Source of the DNA: Channallabes apus
Lineage: Eukaryota; Chordata; Actinopteri; Siluriformes; Clariidae
Direction of reading: 5' to 3'
Length of the DNA: 64,000 nt
Assembly (NCBI GenBank): GCA_030522415.1
Contig: CM060118.1
Location: forward strand, 27,615,151 to 27,679,150
Below are positions 30,935 through 40,229 of the stretch, piece by piece. The notes beneath the pieces are model-generated. The model was not told the origin of the DNA, made no database searches, and saw only the letters and a list, made by a program, of their open reading frames with translations. A program made the translations under genes and the position numbers. Positions within the stretch are counted from its first letter, which is position 1. The number at the start of each line of letters is the position of its first letter.

Positions 30935-31160
30935 CGGCATGAGGCAGGGTACACCCTGAACCAGTCTATCACAGGGCACACCAATTAGCCTAACTTGCAT
31001 GTCTTTGAACTATGGGAGGAAACTGGAGTACCCAGAGAAAACCCTCCTATCATGGAGAGAACATGCAAACTCCATGCATACAGACCCAAGGCAGGAATCA
31101 AACCCAGACCCTGGATGTGAAAGGCGACAGTGCTAACCACTTAGCCAGCATGCCCCCGCA
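30935..31160 (-). mobile_element. tRNA-derived SINE-like repeat, truncated
   Basis: The complement contains a Pol III A-box-like 'TGGCTAAGTGGTTAGCACTG' and, less clearly, a B-box-like 'GGGTTTGATTCC', then 'GGAGTTTGCATGTTCTCTCC'. The same family occurs at 50465, 52725 and 55440. The tail side is missing. Confidence 0.7.
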
Positions 31161-31677
31161 TCTGAAAACTGTAAATTGATAAGTAACCACAAACATCCAT
31201 TGTCCCTATAAAGATTATAGTTTTACAAAAAGTGTATACATCACTTTCAATGCAAACAGTAAATGACACAGAGATCAGATGTGGAAAAGGTTGTGTCAGA
31301 AGTCATAGTCATAAATATTATTAAACCATGTGATTATGACTGATGATTTTTATGACAATGAATAATCTGATATTTTGTTGTAGAGGTGGACTGTTAAAAG
31401 AACAGTAGCCATGTAAGGAAACAGTTTCTTTAGCAATGCCTATAGAGTATGTAGAAAAAAAAGAAAGAAATCAGCAATCCAACACATGTTTCAGAAATTG
31501 TTAAACAAAACACGGTTATACAAAATATGGTAAAAATGGTATATGTCCTACATGGCCACATTGTATATTAATATTGAATACTTTAAGGGAAATGGCCTTC
31601 TCATTGTGAATGAGCATATACTTACACTTTTTCTGTATGTGGATGAGTAAAAAGTAGCCAATCCTTTGGGAGTATTA
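31161..31677. other. No gene recognised
   Basis: AT-rich DNA up to the RTE target duplication. Confidence 0.4.
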
Positions 31678-31690
31678 AGTTAAAATATAA

Positions 31691-32197
31691 GGTGAGAGAG
31701 TGGTGATTGGTGCCGACTTCAATGGACATGTTGGGGAAGTGAACAGAGGTGATGAAAATGGCAGTAGTAAATTCAGTTTCAATTCAATTCAGTTTTATTT
31801 GTATAGCGCTTTTAACAATTGACATTGTCTCAAAACAGCTTTACACAATCAAAAGAATTATTTAAGTTTGTATGGAATGTGAATGTGTATGAATCAAAAT
31901 GTTCAGATAGTCCCTGGTGAGCAAGCCCGAGGGCGACAGTGGCAAGGAAAAACTCCCTGAGATGGTAATAGGAAGAAACCTTGAGAGGAACCAGACTCGA
32001 CAGGGAACCCATCCTCATCTGGGTGAAACAGATAGCAGGAAATGATCTGCATTTAGGTTAATCTGTGTTAGGTTCAGCTATAATAGTTGATGTTAATTGA
32101 TGTTATAATAGTTTATGTAAAATGGAGTCCAGTAATTATTCATTAATAAGTAATTAAATACTTTCTTCCAGAAGAGACTGGAATATAGGGTGACATA
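31691..32197 (+). pseudogene. RTE LINE endonuclease fragment, interrupted
   Basis: VVIGADFNGHVGEVNRGDEN (about 31700-31762) matches the endonuclease block with catalytic Asp and Asn (GDFN type; here ADFN). About 370 bp of unrelated L2 3'-end sequence follows on the minus strand. Coding then resumes near 32150 with NTFFQKRLEYRVTY, the next conserved block of RTE endonucleases. Tc1 interrupts immediately afterwards at the TA in 'gtgacaTAC'. Confidence 0.82.
31783..32150 (-). mobile_element. L2-like LINE 3'-end fragment inserted in the RTE endonuclease
   Basis: The complement of the copy A/C 3' UTR end, from 'AATTCAATTCAGTTTTATTT' at 31783 through 'GGAAAAACTCCCTGAGATGG' and on to about 32140. 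It is very close to 13063-13420. Confidence 0.88.
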
Positions 32198-33219
32198 CAG
32201 TGGCTTGCAAAAGTATTCGGCCCCCTTGAACTTTTCCACATTTTGTCACATTACAGCCACAAACATGAATCAATTTCATTGGAATTCCTGTTGAAAGACC
32301 AATACAAAGTGGTGTACATGTGAGAAGTGGAACGAAAAATCATACATGATTCCAACCTTTTTTTTTTTTTTTTTTTTTTTACAAATAAATAACTGCAAAG
32401 TGGGGTGTGCGTAATTTCTTTATTCAGCCCCCTGTGGTCTGAGTGCAGTCAGTTGCCCATAGACATTGCCTGATGAGTGCTAATGACTAAATAGAGTGCA
32501 CCTGTGTGTAATCTAATGTCAGTACAAATACAGCTGCTCTGTGGCGGCCTCAGAGGTTGTCTAAGAGAATATTGGGAGCAACAACACCATGAAGTCCAAA
32601 GAACCCACCAGACAGGTCAGGGATAAAGTTATTGAGAAATTTAAAGCAGGCTTAGGCTACAAAAAGATTTCCAAAGCCTTGAACATCCCACGGAGCACTG
32701 TTCAAGCGATCATTCAGAAATGGAAGAAGTATGGCACAACTGTAAACCTACCAAGACAAGGCCGTCCACCTAAACTCACAGGCCGAACAAGGAGAGCACT
32801 GATCAGAAATTCAGCCAAGAGGCCCATGGTGACTCTGGACGAGCTGCAGAGATCTACAGCTCAGGTGGGGGAATCTGTCCATAGGACAACTATTAGTCGT
32901 GCACTGCACAAGGTTGGCCTTTATGGAAGAGTGGCAAGAAGAAAGCCATTGTTAACAGAAAACCATAAGAAGTCCCATTTGCAGTTTGCCACAAGCCATG
33001 TGGGGGACACAGCAAACATGGGGAAGAAGGTGCTCTGGTCAGATGAGACCAAAATGGAACTTTTTGGCCAAAATGCAAAACGCTATAACACTGCACATCA
33101 CTCTGAACACACCATCCCCATTGTCAAATATGGTGGTGGCAGTATCATGCTCTGGGGGTGCTTCTCTTCAGCAGGGACAGGGAAGCTGGTCTTTCAAGAT
33201 GGCGCCGGTGAGGTCGGCT

Positions 33220-36093
33220 GTTAGTTTTCAGTGTTTTAAAATCGGCAAAATCACCACCATTGAGTACATTAGGTATGATAGAGACACTCTTGTTTTTATT
33301 GGTATACAATGTACTCACAATTCGACGTTTTTAACTCCGGATCCGAGCTGGCCGAGCGAGATCCTGAGGGAGAACAATGGAAGCGAAGCGATGGACCCTA
33401 GGGAAACGAGCCGGCGTGAGGAATAGGCTCAGAGCCCGTGCACACCGCACACCTCTGCCTAGCATCCTGCTCGCCAACGTCCAGTCACTGGAGAACAAAC
33501 TCGATGACCTCAGGGCCAGGATAAAGTTCCAGAGAGACATTCGGGACTGCAACCTTCTCTGCTTCACCGAGACATGGCTGAATCCAGCAGTACCGGACCA
33601 CGCCATCCAGCCGGTCGAGTTCTTCTCGGTTCACCGCATGGACAGGACGCGGGACTCGGGGAAGTCAAGGGGAGGCGGCGTGTGCTTAATGGTGAACAAC
33701 AGCTGGTGCAACAGCGCGAGCGTTGTTCCTCTTACACGCTCCTGCACACCAAACCTGGAACTACTGTCCATCATGTGTCGTCCTTTTTATCTTCCACGGG
33801 AGTTCACATCGGTCATAATCAGCGCCGTTTATATACCACCACAAGTGGACACTGACACTGCCTTATGCGAGCTGCATGAGGCACTCACACAGCACCAGAC
33901 ACAACACCGGGACGCTGCGCTCATTGTGGCGGGGGACTTTAATAGTGCCAACCTCAAACGCGCAGCGCCGAACTTTTATCAGCACATCACCTGCCCCACC
34001 AGGGGCGAAAGAACACTAGATCATTGTTATACAACGGTCAAAGACGGCTACAAGGCGCAATCTCATCCAGCGTTTGGTAAATCCGACCACGCCGCCATCT
34101 TCCTCATGCCAAAATATAAACAAAGGCTGAAACAGGAAGTTCCGGTTCAGAGGGAGGTCGCGCGCTGGACGGACCAATCGGTGGCCGCGTTACAGGACGC
34201 ACTCGATGACGCAGACTGGGACATGTTCAGAAACAGCTCCGATGATGACGTCAGCGTGTTTTACGGAAGCGGTTGTGGGATTTATTGGGAAGCTAGTAGA
34301 CGATACGGTGGAGAAAAAGACTATCAGAACGTTTCCCAACCAGAAGCCGTGGGTGGATAAAACCATCCGCGACGCTCTGAGATCTCGCACCGCCGCCTAC
34401 AACACGGGATTGCGTCGGGGGACATGGAACCATACAAGGCTGCGTCATACAACGTCCGGAAGGCGGTGAAAGAGGCGAAACAGCGCTACGGGAGAAAACT
34501 AGAGTCACAGCTTCAACAGAGTGACTCTAGGAGCCTGTGGCAGGGACTATAAAGCACCAACATCCGGTATGACGAACGAGGACGCGACTCTGGCAGACGA
34601 GCTCAACACCTTCTATGCTCGCTTCAATGCTGCAGCTAAAGACGCTAGCGATGCTAATGCTAACGGAGCTAATGCTAATGGCACTAATGCTAACAGCGCT
34701 AATGCTAGCGGCGCTAACGGCTGCAGACAGGAAGACACTGCCAGCACCAGGAACGCGCTCATCATCTCCGAGCACGACGTGAGGAGAGCCTTCAAGAGAG
34801 TGAACACCAGGAAAGCAGCAGGACCAGACGGCATCTCAGGTCGTATCCTCAGAGCCTGCGCAGACCAGCTAGCACCTGTGTTCACTGAGATATTCAACAT
34901 CTCCTTATCTCAGTAGGTGATCCCCACGTGCTTCAAAGAGTCCATCATTGTTCCTGTCCCGAAGAAACCACATCCTGCTTCTCTCAATGACTATCGCCCT
35001 GTAGCCCTCACCTCAGTAGTGATGAAGTGCTTTGAACGCCTTATCAGAGACTTCATCATTTCTTCACTACCCGACACACTGGACCCACTACAGTTTGCAT
35101 ACCGTCAGAACCGCTCCACAGACGATGCAATCTCTCATCTCCTCCACACATCACTCACTCACCTGGACACTTCCCTCCACACTCACCACCAAGCTGGAGC
35201 ACCTGGGACTCAGCTCATCTATATGTCAGTGGATCTCCAATTTTCTGACTGGCAGACCACAGGCAGTAAGGATGGGCGGACATGTCTCAGCTACACTCAC
35301 TCTCAGCACTGGAACCCCCCAGGGTTGTGTTCTGAGCCCCCTGCTGTACTCTTTGTACACCCACGACTGCGTGGCCACTACCAACTCCACCTCCATCATC
35401 AAGTTTGGTGACGACACCGTCGTGGTCGGACTGAACAATGATGAGTCGGACTACCTAGAGGAGATTGGTAATCTGGAGAACTGGTGCCAGAGGAACAATC
35501 TCCTCCTGAACGTCAGTAAGACAAAGGAGCTGATAGTGGACTTTAGTACAAAGCAGGAGAGGAACTATCAGACCCCCTTCATCAACAGGAGCCCAGTGGA
35601 GAGAGTGGACAGCTTCAGATACCTCGGTGTTCACATCACGCAGGACCTGTCATGGTCCTGTCACATCAACACCATGGTGAAAAAAGCCCGGCAGCGTCTG
35701 TACCACCTCAGACGCTTGAGAGACTTTAGACTGCCCTCCAAGGTGCTCAGGAACTTCTACTCCTGCACCATAGAAAGCATCCTGACGGGAAACATCACGA
35801 CCTGGTTCGGGAACAGCACCATGCAGGACAGACGAGCTCTACAGAGAGTGGTGCGATCAGCCGAGCGCATCATCCGCACTGAGCTCCCTGACCTGCACTC
35901 CATCTACAGCAAGCGGTGCTGGACTAAGGCCAGGAAGATCATGAAGGACCTCAGTCACCCCAGTAATGGACTGTTCTCTTTGTTGCGGTCTGGGAAGCGA
36001 TTCCGCTCCCTAAAGGCCAACACAGAGAGGCTGAGGAGGAGCTTCTTCCCGCAGGCGATAAGGTCTCTCAATCACACCTCCACACAGGACTAA
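33220..36093 (+). pseudogene. LINE ORF: APE endonuclease and reverse transcriptase, frameshifted
   Basis: The endonuclease (33377-34250) shows ILLANVQSLENKLDDLRARI, LCFTETWLNPAVPDHAI, SRGGGVCLMVNNSW, AALIVAGDFNSANLK and GKSDHAAIFL. Frame breaks follow near 34250 and 34500. A linker with an Asn/Ala repeat leads to VRRAFKRVNTRKAAGPDGIS, a TAG at 34914-34916, [20 protein letters not shown], another frameshift near 35150, [20 protein letters not shown] and the catalytic [13 protein letters not shown] (35404-35415). The thumb and C-terminus ([20 protein letters not shown] and [13 protein letters not shown]) are open to 36093. The box is FGDD here, whereas FADD is common in relatives. It is not functional as read. 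Confidence 0.92.
34653..34727 (+). repeat. 15-bp coding tandem repeat in the LINE linker
   Basis: About five units of GCTAATGCTAACGGA-like sequence encode NANGA, NANGT, NANSA, NASGA. It lies between endonuclease and RT. Confidence 0.9.
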
Positions 36094-36910
36094 TAACATC
36101 TTTTTAAGCTCAACACTGACTGGACAATCATGGACACATTCATACACACTTGCACTAAATATTTATACATCTGGACAATTGCACATGTCACTTTCATTAG
36201 TCACCTTTCATGCATATTTGCACAACCACTGACACTTTAAATTCTATATACATATATACTCCCCCCCCCTATATTTCTATATTTTGCAATATTTTATTAT
36301 GCCCTTATTGTACAGTTAATTTTACTGGTTAAATTGATTTCTTTAGTATTTCCTTTTTATTGATTATTTATTTTACGTACAAGCTTTGATTTTCTTTTTA
36401 AGGTCACTGGCGGTCGTGTAAGCATTTCACTGCATATTATACTGTGTATGACTGTGTATGTGACAAATAAAATTTGAGTTGATGGGAAGATGGATGGAGC
36501 CAAATACAGGGTAATCTTGGAAGAAAACCTCTTGGAGTCGGCAAAAGACTTGAGACTGGGGCGGAGGTTCACCATCCTGCAGGACAACGACCCTAAACAT
36601 AAAGCCAGGGCAACAATGGAATGGTTTTAAAACAAAACAAAACATATCCATGTGTTAGAATGGCCTAGTCAAAGTCCAGATCTAAATCCAATCGAGAATC
36701 TGTGGCAATATCTGAAAACTGCTGTTCACAAACGCTGTCCATCTAATCTGACTGAGCTGGAGCTGTTTTGCAAAAAAGAATGGGCAAGGATTTCATTCTC
36801 TAGATGTGCAAAGCTGGTAGAGACATACCCTAAAAGACTGGCAGCTGTAATTGCAGCAAAAGGTGGTTCTACAAAGTATTGACTCAGGGGGCTGAATAAT
36901 TACGCACACT

Positions 36911-37311
36911 TAAGAAAAGACAGGAGGCAGAACTAGAGGTAGCATAGCTGAAGATGTTGAGGTTCTCTTTGGGAGTGACAAGGATGGAAGAATGAGTTAA
37001 TCAGAGGGACAACCCATGACAACCCATGTTAGATGTTTTGGAGATAAAGTCAGAGAGGTCAGATTGAGGTAGTTTGGACTAGCCACAATTGGAGAGATTG
37101 TGAATATATCGGTAGAAGGTTGATGAGGTTGGAACTGCCAGGCAGGAGGTCTAGAGGAAGACCAAAGAGGAGATTTATGGATGCAGTGAGAGAGGACATG
37201 AAGTTAGTTGGTGTGAGAGAAGAGGATGCAGAGGATAGGGTTAGATGGAGGCAGGTGATTCGCTGTGGCGACCCCTGAAAGTGAACAGCCGAAAGTCAAA
37301 GAAGAAGAAGA
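36911..37311 (+). pseudogene. RTE LINE C-terminal coding end and (GAA)n tail
   Basis: About 37125-37278 reads LMRLELPGRRSRGRPKRRFM, then DAVREDMKLVGVREEDAEDR and RVRWRQVIRCGDP before a stop, the usual C-terminus of fish RTE elements ('GRPRGRPK.RW.D.V..D....G....DA.DR..WR..I....P'). Upstream (36940-37120) is a degraded match in other frames. The tail is (GAA)n and abuts the 13-bp duplication. Confidence 0.85.
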
Positions 37312-37379
37312 AGTTAAAATATAAACTAACCCAGTGTATTGGGTTATCGCGAATTTTCCTACAAAATACAAGTCTCCAC

Positions 37380-37870
37380 TCAACTCTATCCAGTTTGCTG
37401 GATTAAAGAGTGTGGTTATGCAAAATCGATGCAACAATTTCTCCATAATCATGTCTCATTGGAACATCATGGTGTTTAGAGTTACCATGAGTGGTTAGCT
37501 GCATGTGTAAAAGGGACTTGTACGTAGTTGTGCATGTATCTGCTGATAATGTAGTCTATTCCCTTGAAGGATTCACTGAGAGCTTCACTGTTGACAACTT
37601 TTGTAAGGTCTGTTTGGCATCTAGTTGTGGCACTTAGCAACAAGAAGTATGTTCGAGTTTCTTTCAACTTTAGGCTAACCTTCTCATGATAGGCATGTGT
37701 AGAAGATGTTGAAAGACACATGCTTTGGTCAAAGTTATGGAAGAAGCATGTCTCTTATCATGTTTTCACTGGTCACCCTCCTGAAATTTTACATGATATC
37801 TGGAAAAGCCATTGTACCAGTTGAGTTGTCTGTATACTTAAGACCTCATCCCTAAAATATATTTTACTCT
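37380..37870 (+). pseudogene. Degraded piece of a multi-copy fish protein family
   Basis: In shifting frames the plus strand reads SLEGFTESFTVDNFCKVC (about 37560-37615) and later HVFTGHPPEILHDI (about 37757-37800) and VPVELSVY (37818-37840). The pattern 'GFxESFxxxxxCRxC ... FHVxxGxPPDxxHDLxEGxVPxEL' is one I associate with large, repeated uncharacterised fish proteins, some with a zinc finger and transposase-like core. Stops and frameshifts are numerous. The attribution is from memory and should be treated as provisional. Confidence 0.4.
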
Positions 37871-38719
37871 AGATCAGGGCTAAAGTGATAAAAAAAAGAG
37901 GAGGGTAAACTATGAATTATTTGATAAAGGTAAGGCAGACCATAAAATACATTAATTGAAAAACATTATTTGAAGCTGAAATTCATTCTTGCTATTTCAG
38001 TGCTTAAAAAAATCACTATATATCCATGCTGTCCACCATGTACTGATCAACCTGCTGAAAGTAGTGAACATAATTGGTCAGGGCAAACCTTTAAGGTACT
38101 ATAAATGCTGCTTAAGCAGTGCACACAAATATTTGATCTGGCAAAACAATATGAATAACTCAAGCTGTTAAGAGGGTCAACTAGGAATAACTGTGGCAAA
38201 TTTTAAAGCTGTGTTAATACTAGTAAGACACAGGTAAACGCTAGTCAAAAGTGAGGTTGATAAATGATTTTTCAGAAAATGTGTTTACATGTAAATACTG
38301 TTTACATGAATTTAATGTGCATTACAGCTTTCCTCTAGACACTGCGGGCGACAAATATCATCAGCCACAGCACTGCAGAACAAGTGAGGTAATTTCATGC
38401 ACTTGAATCACATTAGGGTTAATGAACACTATGTTCATATTTATATTTATATCAGCTTAGGTGTTGACTCTTTGTCTAGCTTCATCTGTAAATATCTTTA
38501 TATGCCTTTTGTGTTCTGCACTAGTTTATGTTCCTTTTTGTTACCCTTTGTGACCTTCTGCTGTCAACCTTTACACGTTTCCAGTTATGGCCAAAGCATA
38601 ATTAGGTGGAGCATTATACTCAACTTATATTTGGTCTTTTAATTGTCTTTTAAATGATTTTTGAGGGTAAAAATCCATTCAAAAAAGACAGTCATGACTT
38701 CCAGAAATGTAAAATATGA
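37871..38719. other. No gene recognised
   Basis: AT-rich DNA without supportable features. Confidence 0.4.
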
Positions 38720-39093
38720 TACAGTGGCACCTCGGATTAAGAGTAACGCGGTTTGCCAGTGTTCCCCAAGATGAGCAAAGATGTAAAATAAATTTTGACT
38801 TGAAAAAACTAGCATTGTCTTGGTTTACGAGCACCGAGTATCATGTACCACGCATGCGCTTCTTGTTTTGACGCCGAGTATCACGTCATCACGACTGAGG
38901 CTGATTTTTCTCTCTCTTTCGCTGCGGTATTGTAGGTAATCGTCTTCCCTGCTGGGTCTTAGTGCTTGCAGAGTTTCTGTGTAAGGCAGAGAGTGTGCGT
39001 GTGTGTTTGTGTGGGAAGCCGAGAAGAGGAGGGGGGCTGTAAAACCGAGAGAGAGTGTGTGTGTGCGTGCGCGTAATTTGACACCGTGCTCCT

Positions 39094-39104
39094 TCACACA
39101 CACC

Positions 39105-39135
<31 letters not shown>
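39094..39135. repeat. (CA)n microsatellite
   Basis: About 20 CA units with one interruption, inside the TA-flanked element. Confidence 0.95.
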
Positions 39136-39138
<3 letters not shown>

Positions 39139-39392
39139 ATGGGAAGTTTAAATAATTTTAGTTACTCGGTTCTTTGAATCTCATGCATCAAAATGAACAA
39201 ATTATTTTTTGAGTCATTTAGTTAATTTCGTTCTTTTGAAAAAGATTCGTTCAATAAAAAGAACTCCAAATACATACCCAAATTTTGGCTATGGTTCCAG
39301 TTATGAAAATATTACAGTGCAACTAAGGACATATTATAATAAACAGAATGAGTAACTCACCATCATATCTTGCAGTTGGAGTCGTTCGTTCT

Positions 39393-39592
39393 TTTGAATC
39401 TATTGCACCGCATAGCGTATATGGGAGACACGTGACAAAGGAATGAACGACTAAAGACTTGAAGACTAATTGCTAAGACTCGTTCATTACTGTTTCAAGT
39501 GTACTGCACTGCATAGAGTCTATGGGAGTCACGTGTCAAAAGAACGAAAGACTCGGGACTCGAAGACTCATTGCTGACAATCGTTCTGTTCT
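39393..39592 (+). repeat. Imperfect tandem duplication, about 100 bp per unit
   Basis: 'TGGGAGACACGTGACAAAGG' (39421) recurs as 'TGGGAGTCACGTGTCAAAAG' (39524), each preceded by 'GCATAG' and followed by 'GACT.GAAGACT.ATTGCT'. 'GTCACGTG' and 'CGTTCTTTTGAATC' motifs also repeat nearby. Confidence 0.8.
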
Positions 39593-40229
39593 GTTTACTG
39601 TGTGCACAAACGGAAACACTTATCTGTCATGATTTATGTGTACTTTTTTTTTTTAAGTAAAGTGCAGGTTAATTTGTTAAATTTTTATTTTATATTTTGT
39701 ATGAATTATTTTTATGTATTTCTTTTTTGGGAAATACGAATAATTTGAGTTTCCATTATTTCTTATGGGAAAATTACATTTGGTTTATGAGTGTTTTGGA
39801 ATACGAGCCTGCTTCCTTAACGAATTATGCTTATAATCCGAGGTTCCACTGTACATGCTTTCATGTGCTACTTAGCACTAGAAAACTACCGATGAACTAT
39901 TTGGGCATTGATTTTTTTGTATAGTGCTTTTGCGAAACATTACCAGTCCTAGGTCAGTGCTTGTTGCTACTTCTGTCAGCACTGCTGGAATGAATAATAA
40001 GAAAAGCACAGTTCTCTATATTTGTTCCCTCCAGTGAAAAAACAACAACACTTTAGTGTATTACAAATATACTGAAATCCTCGATAGTCCATTGGAAATA
40101 TACTAACAAAAAGTTGTACCATCAGTTAATATATAAAACGTATACTAACATCATGCTTTTACCAGATTTTGGAATTAAACTTTAAATATACTTAAAAATA
40201 ATTGTATTATAGTAGACTTTTCAAAAATA

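Larger units (their letters stand above)
33191..36475 (+). mobile_element. Near full-length LINE (L2/CR1-type) inserted in Tc1
   Basis: It starts at about 33191 with 'CTTTCAAGATGGCGCCGG', a typical LINE 5' start, and ends 'GTGACAAATAAAATTTGA'. The surrounding Tc1 reading frame defines both borders to within a few bases and shows little or no target duplication. It carries one large ORF with APE endonuclease and RT. It differs from copies A-C in sequence, 3' end and RT box. The clade name is from motif recognition only. Confidence 0.88.
32589..36882 (+). pseudogene. Tc1-like transposase, split by a LINE insertion
   Basis: The first part (32589-33190) is an undamaged 200-codon frame. It holds helix-turn-helix DNA-binding sequence (YKKISKALNIPRSTVQAIIQ), the GRPPK linker, a second HTH (VGESVHRTTISRALHKVGLY) and the first catalytic Asp in VLWSDETKMELFG, with GGGSIMLWGCFS beyond. 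Insertion occurs at GTGKLV. After the LINE it resumes at 36476 with KMDGAKYRVILEENLLESAK, the second Asp in LQDNDPKHKA, a stop and indel after EWF, and the Glu in [11 protein letters not shown]. It ends [13 protein letters not shown]. The insertion alone would kill it; the later stop shows further decay. Confidence 0.93.
32198..36910 (+). mobile_element. Tc1-like transposon, family 2, carrying a LINE insertion and lacking its right end
   Basis: The left end CAGTGGCTTGCAAAAGTATT follows TA (32196-32197). The transposase gene (32589-36882) is interrupted by the LINE at 33191-36475 and then resumes. The right inverted repeat survives only as GGGGGCTGAATAATTACGCA (complement of 32407-32432) and is cut at about 36910, where RTE sequence takes over. 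Removing the LINE leaves about 1.4 kb, near the usual length of this group. Confidence 0.92.
31691..37311 (+). mobile_element. RTE-type LINE, split by nested insertions
   Basis: The outer boundaries are set by a 13-bp duplication AGTTAAAATATAA (31678-31690 and 37312-37324). The left piece (31691-31782, resuming about 32150-32197) encodes part of an APE endonuclease: VVIGADFNGHVGE and, after the L2 insert, NTFFQKRLEYRVTY. The right piece (36911-37311) encodes the C-terminal part and ends in (GAA)n. Between them lie an L2 fragment, a Tc1 element and the LINE inside it. The RTE reverse transcriptase is absent, deleted at the Tc1 right edge. The copy was 5'-truncated when inserted. Confidence 0.88.
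38722..39851. mobile_element. TA-flanked non-autonomous DNA element (Tc1/mariner type)
   Basis: The ends are CAGTGGCACCTCGGATTA and, in reverse complement, CAGTGGAACCTCGGATTATA, flanked by TA (38720-38721 and 39852-39853). No transposase is visible. It contains a CA array and a roughly 100-bp imperfect tandem duplication, so it is either an enlarged MITE or has acquired another insert. Confidence 0.82.

Noticed and set aside
38825..39133. Cys/Val and Thr/His-rich frames as secreted proteins
   Set aside because: They are translations of the (CA)n array.
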